From Acidobacteriota bacterium (lineage in GTDB: Bacteria; Acidobacteriota; Thermoanaerobaculia; Multivoradales; Multivoraceae): a stretch of 64,000 bases of DNA. Shown here piece after piece: positions 1 through 9,558 of the stretch; position 1 is the first letter of the stretch; each line of letters starts with the position of its first letter. The stretch is from the NCBI GenBank assembly GCA_028875725.1, contig JAPPCR010000019.1:72483-136482 (forward strand), in the 5' to 3' direction. Made by a program: the position numbers and the translations under genes. The notes under the pieces are model-generated. The model was not told the DNA's origin. It worked only from the letters and a program-made list of their open reading frames with translations, and searched no databases.

Positions 1-1237
1 CGCCGGTTCGCGCCACCGCGAGGTCGAGATCGCCGTCGCTGTCGAAGTCGATCAGGTCGGCGGCGTCCACGGCGAAGGGCTGCGCCAGGAAGCGGTCGCT
101 GGTGTTCCCGAACCGGGGAGTGGCGCCCGAGGTGTCAACCTGCCAGACGGCGAGAGGATCGCCGACGGCAACCAGGTCAAGCCGCCGGTCGTTGTCGGCG
201 TCGCCGGCGACCAGCAACCGGGCGTCCGTTTCCAGGGCCGTGCCGGAGGCCGCGTGACCGACGGAGGCGCGCCGCAACTGAAGTTGCGGGAGTGGAGCCT
301 CCGAGCCGTCCCCGCCGGCCACCCAGGCGATGTCGGGCCGGTCGTCGCCGTCGAAGTCCGCGACTTCGAGCGCCCGGCCGGCGGCGGCCGCGTTGTCGAT
401 GCGGGTCGCCCGGAAACGGACCGGGAGCGCCGGTCCGAAGTCCTCGATCGGCGACTCGTCCACGAAACGCTCGACCGGAATGCCCGGGATGTTCGTGAAG
501 ATCTCGGCGTGACTGCTTGTCCAGGCGGTGGTCCCCTTCATGACGTTCGTGACCCGCCGGGCGAGGCTGAGGCCGCGTTCCAGGTCGTCCGCCTCCAGTG
601 CGTCGAGAACCTCCTCGACGACTCGTTCGGCGCTCGGCTGGGCCTGCCAGATCAGCTCCCGCACGCGGAGGTAGTCGTCGCTCGCGCGGCCGCGGTCGCC
701 GTCTCCGAGGGCGGCCTCTCCGCTCAACAGCAGAACGACGAGGTTGTCGGGCCGCAGGCGCCGGAGCCGGTCGACCGCGGTTCGCCGGTCGACTTCGGCC
801 TGTGGTCCGCTCATGATGTCCGCATGCCGGAACAGGGCGTACTGCGTTTCGGGGTCGTCCGGCGCGGTGCTGGCGGCCCGGCGGTACTCCACCAGCGCCT
901 CCTCGTGTCGGCTTGACCACTGCAGGATGTCGCCGCGGATCAGCAGCAGGTCGGCTCTATTGCCGCCCAGTTCGAGGGCGCGGTCGACGGCGGCGAGCGC
1001 CGCGTCCTTCCGGTCCTGCCGCAGCAGCGCGACGGCCAGGTTGGCGTGACCGAGAGGCTCGTCCGGCACGAGCTCGATCAGTTCCCGGTAGGTGCTCTCG
1101 GCCTCGACCTCGCGCTCGTTCTCGAGTTGCGCGTAGCCGATGCCGTGCAGGCGCACCTGTTCCTCGGTCGGTTGCGCGGACGCCGCGGCCGGGACGAGCG
1201 CGACGAGGAGAAGAAGGGCGGAGAGGTTTCGAGGCAT
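1..1237 (-). CDS. Secreted TPR and FG-GAP/VCBS repeat protein (C-terminus outside window)
   Basis: Reading leftward from ATG at 1237 the frame stays open to the window edge, giving about 412 residues. Residues 1-21 (MPRNLSALLLLVALVPAAASA) look like a Sec signal peptide. Residues of about 22-140 contain helical TPR-like units (for example GYAQLENEREVEAESTYREL). From about residue 290 there are calcium-loop FG-GAP/VCBS motifs: DFDGDDRPD, DADNDRRLD and DFDSDGDLD. The protein is therefore exported and probably forms a beta-propeller or scaffold; such TPR/FG-GAP (ASPIC-type) proteins are common in Acidobacteriota and Planctomycetota. No enzymatic motif is visible. It is divergent from polA, with only 33 bp between the two starts. 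The product's specific role is unknown. Confidence 0.8.
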   Translation of the reverse strand, partial: MPRNLSALLLLVALVPAAASAQPTEEQVRLHGIGYAQLENEREVEAESTYRELIELVPDEPLGHANLAVALLRQDRKDAALAAVDRALELGGNRADLLLIRGDILQWSSRHEEALVEYRRAASTAPDDPETQYALFRHADIMSGPQAEVDRRTAVDRLRRLRPDNLVVLLLSGEAALGDGDRGRASDDYLRVRELIWQAQPSAERVVEEVLDALEADDLERGLSLARRVTNVMKGTTAWTSSHAEIFTNIPGIPVERFVDESPIEDFGPALPVRFRATRIDNAAAAGRALEVADFDGDDRPDIAWVAGGDGSEAPLPQLQLRRASVGHAASGTALETDARLLVAGDADNDRRLDLVAVGDPLAVWQVDTSGATPRFGNTSDRFLAQPFAVDAADLIDFDSDGDLDLAVARTG

Positions 1238-1250
1238 GACTCGACTCGAC

Positions 1251-1260
1251 ACTCTAGAGT
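1251..1260. promoter_or_regulatory. Palindrome between divergent starts
   Basis: ACTCTAGAGT is a perfect 10-bp palindrome centred in the 33-bp gap between the secreted TPR protein start (1237) and the polA start (1271). The flanks CGAC and GTCG extend the symmetry with a one-base offset. It may be an operator or shared promoter element; chance is possible for so short a dyad. Confidence 0.3.
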
Positions 1261-1270
1261 AGTCGCCGCC

Positions 1271-3952
1271 GTGACCGCGAAGCGTCTCTACCTGATTGAC
1301 GGCTACTCCACGATCTTCCGGGCCTTCTACGCGATCCGGGGTTTGTCGACCTCGGCGGGCGAGCCGACCAACGCGATCTACGGCTTCATCAACATGCTGC
1401 GCAAGCTGCTGCGCGAGGAGGAACCTCCGCTGCTCGGGATCGCGCTGGACGTGGGGCGCGCGACGGTACGGACGGAGGCGTACGCCGAGTACAAGGCGAA
1501 CCGGGCCCCCATGCCGGAGGATCTGAAGGCGCAGATGCCGGCGATCCGCCGGGCGATCGAAGCCTTCCGCATCCCGATCCTCGAGCTCGAGCGCTACGAG
1601 GCGGACGACGTCATCGGCACGCTGGGACGCAAGGCGCAGGACGCGGGCTACGAGGTCACGATCGTCAGCGCGGACAAGGACCTGTTCCAGCTCGTGAGCG
1701 ACCGCGTGTCGCTGCTCCATACCGGTCGCGAGAAGACCTACGACCCGGCCCTGGTCGAGCAGGACTTCGGGGTGCCGCCGGAGCAGGTCGTCGACGTGCT
1801 CGCCCTGGTCGGGGACAAGGTGGACAACGTGCCGGGCGTCCCCGGGATCGGCCAGAAGGGCGCGCAGACCCTGATCAGGGAGCACGGCAACCTCCAGACG
1901 CTGCTGGAAGCCGCGGCCGGACTCAAGCGCAAGGCCTACCGCGAGGGGCTGCGGGAGCACGCCGATCAGGCCCTGCTGTCCCGGGAGCTGGTGACGATCC
2001 ACACGGACCTCGATGTTCCGTTCGAGCCCGAGGCCCTGGAGATGGAAGCCCCGGACTATGAGGCGCTGGCCGACCTGTGCCGCGAGTTCGAGTTCTGGAG
2101 CCTGCTCAAGGAGCTCGAGAGCGAGAGCGGCGGTCCGGAGATCGAGCCCGCCATCGTCCTGGACTCCGTCGAGGCGTTCGAGGCCGCGGTCCTGGAGATG
2201 GGACCCCGCATTGCCGTCGGCGTGGTGTTCCGGCGCGGCGGCGAACCGGCCGGGTTCTCCTTCGCGCCGGTGGAGGAGGTCGCCGATGGCGAGGTCGCCG
2301 AAGTCGGCCGCGCCCGCTTCGCCGGTTTCGACACGGCCGGTGTGCGGGAGGCCGCGGCGGCGCAGGTGCGTGCCTGGCTGGCGGACCCGGACCTCGAGCT
2401 GATCGGCCACGACCTGAAGGAGGTTGTCCGGCTGTGCCCGCATCACGAGGGCCGGCCGGCGGTCGCCGCTCGTCTGGCGGACACGATGTTGATGGCCTAC
2501 CTGGTCCACTCGGCCGTGCGCAGCTTCGGTCTTGCGACCGTCGCGCTTGACCGCCTCTTCTACAAGGCGACGACGCCGGCCGACGCGGGCCTCGGCGAAC
2601 CCGGCGGTCCGGCTGCGACGCTGGGCGATGACGCCGGGCTCGGCCTCTACGCCGCCGAGCAGGCGGTGCTGCCCGCGCTGATCCTCGAGGCGCTCGCCGA
2701 GCAGTGGCGGGAGTCACGGGGCGCCCGCGAGGTCTACGAGCGGATCGAGGCGCCCCTGCTGCCGGTCCTCGCGGCGATGGAGGAGGAGGGCATCGAGCTC
2801 GACTCGGGCGTGCTGGCCGACATGTCGAGGCGCCTCGAACTCGACGCGGGTGATCTGGCGGAAGAGATCTTCGACGAGGCCGGAGAACGCTTCAACATTC
2901 TGTCGCCACAACAGCTCGGCGTCGTCCTGTTCGACAACCTTGGCCTGCCTTCGCCCGGCCGCACCCGCAAGACGAAGAAGTACAAGACCGGCGCCGATGT
3001 CCTGGAGCACCTGGCGCAGCAGGGCCACCGGCTGCCGGCGAAGGTCCTGCACTACCGGGAACTGACCAAACTCAAGTCGACCTACGTCGACGCGCTGCCG
3101 AGCCTCGTCGCCGCCGACGGCCGCCTGCACACGCGCTACCACCAGGCGGTGGCGGCCACCGGCCGGCTGTCCTCGCACGACCCGAACCTGCAGAACATCC
3201 CGATCCGCACCGACATCGGCCGCCGGGTGCGCCGCGCCTTCCGCGCCCGCGACGGTTACCGGCTCCTGGTCGCGGACTACAGCCAGATCGAGCTGCGCGT
3301 GCTCGCGCACATCTCGGGCGACGAGGCGTTGATCGACATCTTCCGCCACGGCGGCGACATCCACCGCTCGACCGCCGCCACGGTGTTCGGCGTGGCGCCC
3401 GCCCTGGTCACCGACGAGCAGCGCCGCGCCTCGAAGACGATCAACTTCGGGATCATCTACGGCATGAGCGCCTTCGGTTTGGCGCGCGCGCTGGGTATCG
3501 CCCGCGGCGAGGCGCAGGCCTTCATCGACGCCTACTTCGAGCGCTTCCCCGGGGTGCGCGCCTACACCGAGCAGACCCTGGCCAGTGCCGAGGAGACGCT
3601 CCAGGTCGAGACCCTCTACGGCCGCGTCCGCTACATCCCCGACATCAGGAGCCGCAACCGGGCGGTGCGCGAGAACGCCCGCCGGATGGCCGTCAACGCC
3701 CGCATCCAGGGCACCGCCGCCGACCTGCTGAAGCTGGCGATGATCGCCGTCGACCGCCGCCTGCGGACCGAGCTCGAGGAGGCCCGGCTGCTCCTGACCG
3801 TCCACGACGAGCTGGTGCTCGAAGCGCCCTCCACGGACATGGACGCGCTCACGGCCCTCGTACGCGAAGAGATGGAAGGCGTCGCCGACCTGAGCGTGCC
3901 CCTCGTCGTCGACATGGACTCCGGCCCCGACTGGTACGAAGCCAAGGCCTAG
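1271..3952 (+). CDS. polA: DNA polymerase I
   Basis: 893 residues from GTG 1271, chosen because homology (TAKRLYLIDGYSTIFRAFYA) begins right there. Domains in order: 5'-3' exonuclease/flap nuclease (about 1-290, YEADDVIGTL and VGDKVDNVPGVPGIG), a 3'-5' exonuclease-like fold (about 300-500), and the family A polymerase (about 530-893). Polymerase motif A is DYSQIELRVLAHISGD with D669, motif B is RRASKTINFGIIYG with K722 and F726, and motif C is VHDELV with D846. F726 matches the Phe that discriminates against dideoxynucleotides. In the exonuclease-like domain the usual DxE motif I reads AVGVV, so proofreading is probably lost, as in Taq. It acts in Okazaki fragment maturation and excision repair. 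An in-frame open extension upstream of 1271 has no homology. Confidence 0.97.
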   Translation: MTAKRLYLIDGYSTIFRAFYAIRGLSTSAGEPTNAIYGFINMLRKLLREEEPPLLGIALDVGRATVRTEAYAEYKANRAPMPEDLKAQMPAIRRAIEAFRIPILELERYEADDVIGTLGRKAQDAGYEVTIVSADKDLFQLVSDRVSLLHTGREKTYDPALVEQDFGVPPEQVVDVLALVGDKVDNVPGVPGIGQKGAQTLIREHGNLQTLLEAAAGLKRKAYREGLREHADQALLSRELVTIHTDLDVPFEPEALEMEAPDYEALADLCREFEFWSLLKELESESGGPEIEPAIVLDSVEAFEAAVLEMGPRIAVGVVFRRGGEPAGFSFAPVEEVADGEVAEVGRARFAGFDTAGVREAAAAQVRAWLADPDLELIGHDLKEVVRLCPHHEGRPAVAARLADTMLMAYLVHSAVRSFGLATVALDRLFYKATTPADAGLGEPGGPAATLGDDAGLGLYAAEQAVLPALILEALAEQWRESRGAREVYERIEAPLLPVLAAMEEEGIELDSGVLADMSRRLELDAGDLAEEIFDEAGERFNILSPQQLGVVLFDNLGLPSPGRTRKTKKYKTGADVLEHLAQQGHRLPAKVLHYRELTKLKSTYVDALPSLVAADGRLHTRYHQAVAATGRLSSHDPNLQNIPIRTDIGRRVRRAFRARDGYRLLVADYSQIELRVLAHISGDEALIDIFRHGGDIHRSTAATVFGVAPALVTDEQRRASKTINFGIIYGMSAFGLARALGIARGEAQAFIDAYFERFPGVRAYTEQTLASAEETLQVETLYGRVRYIPDIRSRNRAVRENARRMAVNARIQGTAADLLKLAMIAVDRRLRTELEEARLLLTVHDELVLEAPSTDMDALTALVREEMEGVADLSVPLVVDMDSGPDWYEAKA

Positions 3953-3998
3953 GAGGCAGAGCGCCCCACGCCTTCGCAGGATGCTCCACACTGGGTGC

Positions 3999-4032
3999 GC
4001 CGGCGCCCTCGCCGGCTGCCGCCGAAGGCGGC
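3999..4032. terminator. Two adjacent GC hairpins between convergent genes
   Basis: GCCGGCG-CCCT-CGCCGGC (3999-4016, 7-bp stem) is followed directly by GCCGCC-GAA-GGCGGC (4018-4032, 6-bp stem). They lie between the convergent ends of polA and the luciferase-like gene. No T-tract follows on either strand, so this is either a bidirectional weak terminator or an RNA 3'-end stabiliser used with Rho, whose gene is in this window. Confidence 0.5.
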
Positions 4033-4044
4033 TATGAAACGCGT

Positions 4045-5058
4045 CTACTCTGCATTGCGCAAGGCCGGAATCACCCGGTCGCCATACGCTGCCAGCGTCC
4101 CCTCCTTGTCGTCGTGCATCAGGTACACGGCGAAGTGGTCGACGCCCAGGGCCTTCAGTTCCCGCAGCTTCGCGATGTGGTCCTCCGCCGTGCCCAGCAC
4201 GCACAAGCGGTCGACGATGCCGTCAGGCACGAACTCGGTGTCCGGGTTTCCGCTGCGGCCGTGGTGGGAGTAGTCGTAGCCCTGGCGCTGGCGGATGTAC
4301 TCGGCGAGCACGTGGGGCACCTTCGAATCGTCCTCGCCGTAGCGCACGACGAGGTCGTGAATGTGGTTGCCGACCATGCCGCCGAACCAGCGCAACTGGT
4401 CCCGCTGGTGCTCGATGTCGTCGCCGACGTAGGCCGGCGCGACCACGCAGACCGTGATCGCGTCCGGGTCGCGGCCCTCGTCCTCGGCCGCGTCGCGCAT
4501 CGCCTGCAGGGTCCACTCCAGGATCTTCGGGTCCGCCAGTTGGAGCACGAAGCCGTCGGCGTGGCGGCCCACCGTGTCCAGTGCTTTCGGGCCGTAAGCC
4601 GCGAACCACACCGGTAACTCGGCGTCCGCCCCCTCGCGCCAGGGAATCGACACGGATGTACCGCCCAGGTCCGCCTCACGACCGGCGAACAGCGCCCTGA
4701 TGACGTTCATCGCGTTCACCGAGGCCGCCAGCGACTCCGGCCGGCGGCCGATGTAGCGCAGCGCCGAGTCGCCCCGGCCCATGGCGCAGAGCGTGCGCCC
4801 CGGGTACATGGAGTCCAGGGTCGCGAACAGGGACGCCAGCACGGTCACATCCCGCGTGCCGGGATTCGTGACCATGGGCCCCACGCCCATCCGTTCCGTG
4901 CTCGCCAGGATCCGGGAGAAGATGACGAACGGCTCGGGCCACAGGACGTGCGAGTCGAAGAGCCAGCTCTGGTCGAAGCCGTGGCGCTCGGCCATGACCG
5001 CGAGTTCAACGACGCGCGAGATCGGCGGGTCCGGCTGAAGGACCACGCCGAAGGACAT
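4045..5058 (-). CDS. Luciferase-like (LLM class) flavin/F420-dependent oxidoreductase
   Basis: About 337 residues from ATG 5058 (MSFGVVLQPDPPISRVVELA). A GTG seven codons upstream (5079) is an alternative; neither has a strong ribosome site. The TIM-barrel of the bacterial luciferase-like family is recognisable: the N-terminal AERHGFDQSWLFDSH strand-helix, MGVGPMVTNPGTRD, the LCAMGRGDSALRYIG loop that binds the cofactor phosphate, and FAAYGPKALDTVGRHADGF. The sequence resembles the CPS_4043-type F420-linked subfamily, from memory. Its substrate is not predictable, and whether it uses FMN or F420 cannot be settled from sequence alone. It stands alone, convergent with polA and downstream of ald in the same orientation. 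Confidence 0.85.
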   Translation of the reverse strand: MSFGVVLQPDPPISRVVELAVMAERHGFDQSWLFDSHVLWPEPFVIFSRILASTERMGVGPMVTNPGTRDVTVLASLFATLDSMYPGRTLCAMGRGDSALRYIGRRPESLAASVNAMNVIRALFAGREADLGGTSVSIPWREGADAELPVWFAAYGPKALDTVGRHADGFVLQLADPKILEWTLQAMRDAAEDEGRDPDAITVCVVAPAYVGDDIEHQRDQLRWFGGMVGNHIHDLVVRYGEDDSKVPHVLAEYIRQRQGYDYSHHGRSGNPDTEFVPDGIVDRLCVLGTAEDHIAKLRELKALGVDHFAVYLMHDDKEGTLAAYGDRVIPALRNAE

Positions 5059-5112
5059 CGAACCGCCGTGTGCGCCCACCGAGGGAGCGTACCAGCGGTC
5101 CCGGCTCGCCCG

Positions 5113-6228
5113 TCAGCCGGCCGCTTCGGCCAAGGGCACGTACTCGAACCCGTGCGCGTCGGCCACCGCCTCATGGGTCACGTGCCCGTCGACGACATTG
5201 ACGCCGGAGGCGAGGGCCGGGTCGCGTCTCGCGGCGTCGCGCCAGCCGCGGTCGGCGATCTCCAGCGCGTAGGTCATCGTCGCGTTGGTCAGGGCGTAGG
5301 TCGATGTGTGCGGCACGGCGCCCGGCATGTTCGAGACGCAGTAGTGGACCACGCCCTCCTCGACGTACCGGGGGTCGCGGTGGGTCGTGGGGCGGCTGGT
5401 TTCGGCGCAGCCGCCCTGGTCGACGGCGACGTCGACGAGCGCGGATCCCGGCTCCATCTGTGCCAGGTGGGCGCGGGTGACGAGGCGCGGCGCCCGGGCG
5501 CCGGGGATCAGCACGGAGCAGACGACGAGGTCGGCCGAAGCCACCGCGCCCTCGATGTTGGCCGCATTCGACATCAGCGTCGTGACGTGGCCCTGGACCA
5601 CGTCCCGTACGTAGCCGAGGCGCAGCGGGTTGATGTCGAGAATCGTGACTTCCGCGCCGAGGCCGACGCCGACGACGCAGGCGTTCATCCCGACGACGCC
5701 GGCGCCGATGATCGTGATCAGGCCGCGCCGCACTCCGGAGACGCCGGGCAGCAGGATGCCCTTGCCGCCGGCCCGCCGCTCCAGGCACGCGGCGCCGGCC
5801 TGAATCGAGAGCCGCCCGGCGACTTCCGACATGGGCACCAGCAGCGGCAGGGTCCCGTCGGCGAGCTGCACCGTTTCGTAGCCGATACCGACGACCCGCC
5901 GCTCCAGCAGGCTCGCCGTGAGCTGCTCCGACGCCGCCAGGTGGAGGTAGGTGAAGAGGACCTGCCCCGGCCGCATGCGCTCGAACTCGGCTTCGAGAGG
6001 CTCCTTGACCTTGAGGACGAGATCGGCCTGCGCCCACACCGCGTCCGCGCCGTCCACGATCGCGGCGCCGGCCGAACGGTACGCGTCGTCCGGGATCGCG
6101 CTGCCGACGCCGGCGCCGGACTCGATCGCCACCTCATGGCCGCGGGCTGTGAACGCGGCGACGCCGGCGGGCGTGATCGCGACCCGGTGCTCGTCCGTCT
6201 TGATCTCGGTGGGAACGCCGACCCGCAT
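5113..6228 (-). CDS. ald: Alanine dehydrogenase
   Basis: 371 residues, the normal length for the family. It catalyses NAD-dependent oxidative deamination of L-alanine to pyruvate and ammonia, or the reverse. The N-terminus [18 protein letters not shown] is the AlaDH/PNT signature, including the substrate-binding Arg and the K in VLKVKEP. The catalytic H is in FTYLHLAAS. The Rossmann motif is [11 protein letters not shown], followed by D in [10 protein letters not shown]. The C-terminal signature is [13 protein letters not shown]. It begins one base after the selB stop, so the two are probably co-transcribed and translationally linked within the ntrY-ntrX-selB-ald group. That placement suggests a nitrogen or amino acid theme, with NtrYX-type regulators upstream. 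Confidence 0.96.
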   Translation of the reverse strand: MRVGVPTEIKTDEHRVAITPAGVAAFTARGHEVAIESGAGVGSAIPDDAYRSAGAAIVDGADAVWAQADLVLKVKEPLEAEFERMRPGQVLFTYLHLAASEQLTASLLERRVVGIGYETVQLADGTLPLLVPMSEVAGRLSIQAGAACLERRAGGKGILLPGVSGVRRGLITIIGAGVVGMNACVVGVGLGAEVTILDINPLRLGYVRDVVQGHVTTLMSNAANIEGAVASADLVVCSVLIPGARAPRLVTRAHLAQMEPGSALVDVAVDQGGCAETSRPTTHRDPRYVEEGVVHYCVSNMPGAVPHTSTYALTNATMTYALEIADRGWRDAARRDPALASGVNVVDGHVTHEAVADAHGFEYVPLAEAAG

Positions 6229-6229
6229 G

Positions 6230-8170
6230 TCAGGCCTCCATCCTATGCCGCGGCCGCAGCACCCGCCGCCGGTCCCCCTCCCGGCGCGTCAACCTCTGGC
6301 GGTCCAGGTGCTCCAGCAACGGGATGGCCCACTTGCGGGTGAGGCCGAAGCGGTCCTTGAACTCGGCGACGGTGAAGATGTCCCAGCCGGTGGCCAACAG
6401 GTCGGCCTGGAAGCGCTCCAGGGAACTCGCGGCCAGCACGAGGCCGTTCGGAAGGCGGACCAGCTTGCCGCGCTCGACCAGGTAGCGGAGGACGCCGTCG
6501 AAGACCTGGGGCTTGGCCCCCAGGGTGCGGCAGAGCTCCTCGGGCGAGCCGGGGGTCAGTCCCTGTTCCTCGAAGCCTTCGACGATGTCCCGGGCCAGTT
6601 TCGATTCGGCGCCGGTCAGTTCGCTGGCGCGGCCCGGGAGAGTCACGAGTTCTCCGTCCGTGACGATCGCGTCGTCCTTGCCGCCCCGGCTCGACCAGTC
6701 CAGGTAGGCCGGGGCGAGGTCGGCGGCGCGCGCGCCCAGCAGCCGGCGGACCAGTTCGGCCTTCGGCATGCCGCGTGACAGGCGGTCGGCGGCGAAGTGG
6801 GCCTCGACCAGACGCCGGGCACGCCGGGTCACGCGACGGACCGTGGTCGCGGTGACGAAGCGGCCGCCGGCACCCGCCTCGAGCAGCAGGCCTGCCTGCG
6901 CGGCGCCGTTCAGCACCTCCCGGGCGTCGGCGGGGACGACGCCCAGACGCAGGGCAAGTTCGGTCGTCGCAAGACCGGCCTCGCGGCTGGCGGCGGCCCA
7001 CTGCACGGCGGCGGCCTGCCGGTCGCCGGAGCCGAGCGCGTCGATCGTCGGTCCGAGAGCCTTTCCTCGAGGACGCCTCCAGGCCGGGTCGAGCACGTCG
7101 CCGCCGCCGAGCGTCGTCTGGGGCGAGGGCCTGCGGATGACGAAGCGGTCGCCGCGAACCGCCACCAGGGGCTCGTCGAGCCGGATCTCGGCCACGGCTT
7201 CCTGGCCGGGCATGAGCCGGTCGGCCTCGAGCGGCCGCAGCTTGCCGATCCGCTGCGCGGCGTTCACGTGGAGCCGCACCGGGCTGCTGCCGTCGAGCGG
7301 TTCGGGCGCCGAGGCGAGCAGCCGGCAGCGCACGAGCAGGGAAGTCGTGGCGCGGTAGACGCCGGGCGCGGTCAGCTCGTGGCCGCGCGCGACCTGCTCG
7401 AGGTCGACGCCGACGAGCTGGAGCGACGTGCGCTCGCCCGCTTCAGCCTGCTGGCGGCGGTCGCCGTGGACCTCGATGCTGCGCACTCTGGCACGGCCGG
7501 CGGCCGGCAGGATGTCCAGCTCGTCGCCGATGCTCACGATGCCCCGGGCGAGGGTGCCGGTGACCAGCACGCCGAGTCCCCGCAGGTGAAAGGCCCGATC
7601 GATCGGCAGGCGGGCTGGCATGGAACGGTAGCGGTCGATCGGGGCCGCCGACCGGGCAAGCTCCACCAGGGCGGCACGGAGCTGTTCGAGGCCTTCGCCG
7701 CTCTGGGCCGAGACCGGCACAATCGGCGCGCCGGCGAAGGGGGTTCCGGCCAGGGCCTCCTCTAGCTCCAGCTCGGCGAGCTCCACGAGGTCGGGCGACA
7801 CGAGGTCCGTTTTCGAGAGCACCGCCAGACCGGCGGGGATCCGGAGCAGCGAGCAGATCGCGAGGTGCTCCAGGGTCTGCGGCATGACCCCCTCGTCGGC
7901 CGCCACGACCAGCACCATCATCTGAATGCCGCCGAGCCCTGCGAGGGCGTTGTGAACGAAGCGCTCGTGGCCGGGCACGTCGACGAAGCCGATCTGCCAG
8001 CCGTCCTCGACCATCGAGGCGAAGCCGAGGTCGATCGTTATGCCGCGCTGCTTCTCCTCTTCCCAGCGGTCGCAGTCGACCCCGGTCAGGGCCTGGACCA
8101 GCCGCGTCTTTCCGTGGTCCACGTGGCCGGCGGTGCCGACGACGAACCGGTTGGCGACCACCCCGTTCAC
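6230..8170 (-). CDS. selB: Selenocysteine-specific translation elongation factor SelB
   Basis: 646 residues from GTG 8170, chosen because it overlaps the ntrX stop as GTGA; GTG 8161 is an alternative. It delivers Sec-tRNA to the ribosome at UGA codons that carry a SECIS hairpin. The GTPase domain shows [26 protein letters not shown] and SKTD (G4 with Ser in place of Asn). EF-Tu-like domains 2 and 3 follow ([17 protein letters not shown]). Residues of about 400-646 form the winged-helix array that binds SECIS RNA, ending in [20 protein letters not shown]. No selA, selC, selD or obvious selenoprotein gene is in this window, so targets lie elsewhere. The operon position with ntrX and ald is unusual. 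Confidence 0.94.
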   Translation of the reverse strand: MNGVVANRFVVGTAGHVDHGKTRLVQALTGVDCDRWEEEKQRGITIDLGFASMVEDGWQIGFVDVPGHERFVHNALAGLGGIQMMVLVVAADEGVMPQTLEHLAICSLLRIPAGLAVLSKTDLVSPDLVELAELELEEALAGTPFAGAPIVPVSAQSGEGLEQLRAALVELARSAAPIDRYRSMPARLPIDRAFHLRGLGVLVTGTLARGIVSIGDELDILPAAGRARVRSIEVHGDRRQQAEAGERTSLQLVGVDLEQVARGHELTAPGVYRATTSLLVRCRLLASAPEPLDGSSPVRLHVNAAQRIGKLRPLEADRLMPGQEAVAEIRLDEPLVAVRGDRFVIRRPSPQTTLGGGDVLDPAWRRPRGKALGPTIDALGSGDRQAAAVQWAAASREAGLATTELALRLGVVPADAREVLNGAAQAGLLLEAGAGGRFVTATTVRRVTRRARRLVEAHFAADRLSRGMPKAELVRRLLGARAADLAPAYLDWSSRGGKDDAIVTDGELVTLPGRASELTGAESKLARDIVEGFEEQGLTPGSPEELCRTLGAKPQVFDGVLRYLVERGKLVRLPNGLVLAASSLERFQADLLATGWDIFTVAEFKDRFGLTRKWAIPLLEHLDRQRLTRREGDRRRVLRPRHRMEA

Positions 8171-9534
8171 GAACCGCGTTCGGGGTCGATGCCGTAGGCC
8201 TGGAGCTTGCGGTACAGGTGGCGGCGGTCGATTCCGAGGTCCCTGGCGGCCTGGGAGACGTTGCCGCCGGCGGCACCGAGCCGGCGCTCGATGTACAGCC
8301 GCTCGAAGGTCTCGCGGGCCTCCTTGAGCGAGGCGTAGTCGTTGCCCACCTGGGCGATCGCGTCCGCGCCGCGTACCCGCGGCGGCAGGTCCGCTTCCAC
8401 GACCACGTCGCCGGGCGCCATGATCATCAGGCGTTCGCTCAGGTTGCGGAGTTCTCGCACGTTCCCGGGCCACGAGTAGGCGACCAGCCGTTCGAGCGCC
8501 TGGGGGTCGACCGTCTTCGGACGGCGACCGGCCTCGGCGGCGAAGCGTTCCAGGAAGTGGTCGATCAGAGCCGGAATGTCCTCGCGCCGCTCGCGAAGGG
8601 CCGGTACGTGGAGCGGAATGACGGCAAGCCGGAAGTAGAGGTCCTCGCGGAACCGGCCGGCGGGGAGTTCACCCTCTTCCAGGTCCTTGTTCGTCGCCGC
8701 CAGCACCCGCACGTCGACCTCGATCGGCTCGGAGCCTCCCACCCGCTCGAAGCGTTGCTCCTCGAGCACGCGCAGCACCTTGGCCTGCGTGTTCAGCGAC
8801 ATGTCGGCGATCTCGTCCAGAAACAGGGTGCCTCCGTCGGCCTGTTCGAACCGTCCGCGGCGGTTCTCCGATGCTCCGGTGAAGGCGCCCTTGATGTGCC
8901 CGAAGAGCTCGCTCTCGATCAGTTCCTCCGGGATCGCGGCACAGTTCACTTCGACGAAGGCGCGGCTCCTGCGCTGGGAGAGGCTGTGGACGCGCCGCGC
9001 GACGAGCTCCTTGCCCGTGCCGTTCTCGCCGGTGATCAGGATCCGGCTCTCGGCGCGAGCCGCGAGCTTCAACTCGTCCTTCAACTGCCGCATCGACGGT
9101 GAGTCGCCGATGAGCTGCCGCTCGGTGTCGAGCCGGTTCGACAGTTCCCGTACCTGGCGTTCGAGACGGTTCCGCTCCAGGGCGTTCTCGACCGACACGA
9201 CGACCCGATTGAGCGCAAGCGGCTTCTCCAGGAAGTCGTGGGCGCCGACGCGCATCGCCTTGACCGCCGTATCGATGTTCCCGTGGCCGGAGATGACGAC
9301 GACCGGCGTCTGGAAGTCGCCCTCCCTGAGCTCCTCCAGGATCTCCAGACCGTCACGGTCGGGCAGCCAGATGTCGAGCAGGACGAGATCGAACTCGTCG
9401 CTCGCCATCAGCGCCTGGCCGCTCACCGCGTCCGCCGCCGCCGTCACCGAGTGGCCTTCGTCCTCGAGAATGTCCCGCAGGGTCTGGCGGATGCCGGCCT
9501 CGTCGTCGACGATCAGAATGCGCGCCTTGCTCAT
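8167..9534 (-). CDS. ntrX: NtrX/NtrC-type sigma-54-dependent response regulator
   Basis: 455 residues. Receiver domain 1-120 with acidic pocket DDE and phospho-acceptor D54 (VLLDIWLPDRDG), then the AAA+ sigma-54 activation domain (about 145-380): Walker A GENGTGKE, the intact sigma-54-contacting loop GAFTGA, and Walker B GGTLFLDEIADM. The C-terminal Fis-type helix-turn-helix is NVSQAARDLGIDRRHLYRKL. It starts 24 bp after ntrY in the same direction, so NtrY-like kinase and NtrX-like regulator form a pair. Known NtrYX pairs regulate nitrogen, envelope or redox genes; here the target is unknown. Its stop overlaps the selB start (GTGA). The symbol reflects pairing with the NtrY-like kinase rather than proven orthology. 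Confidence 0.9.
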   Translation of the reverse strand: MSKARILIVDDEAGIRQTLRDILEDEGHSVTAAADAVSGQALMASDEFDLVLLDIWLPDRDGLEILEELREGDFQTPVVVISGHGNIDTAVKAMRVGAHDFLEKPLALNRVVVSVENALERNRLERQVRELSNRLDTERQLIGDSPSMRQLKDELKLAARAESRILITGENGTGKELVARRVHSLSQRRSRAFVEVNCAAIPEELIESELFGHIKGAFTGASENRRGRFEQADGGTLFLDEIADMSLNTQAKVLRVLEEQRFERVGGSEPIEVDVRVLAATNKDLEEGELPAGRFREDLYFRLAVIPLHVPALRERREDIPALIDHFLERFAAEAGRRPKTVDPQALERLVAYSWPGNVRELRNLSERLMIMAPGDVVVEADLPPRVRGADAIAQVGNDYASLKEARETFERLYIERRLGAAGGNVSQAARDLGIDRRHLYRKLQAYGIDPERGS

Positions 9535-9558
9535 CGTTGGATGCCGGTGAGCGCGTTT

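Noticed and set aside
2714..4204. 496-codon open frame antisense to polA
   Set aside because: It is a high-GC shadow frame: composition is Arg/Gly/Val/His-rich without motifs, and the sense strand encodes a full DNA polymerase I.
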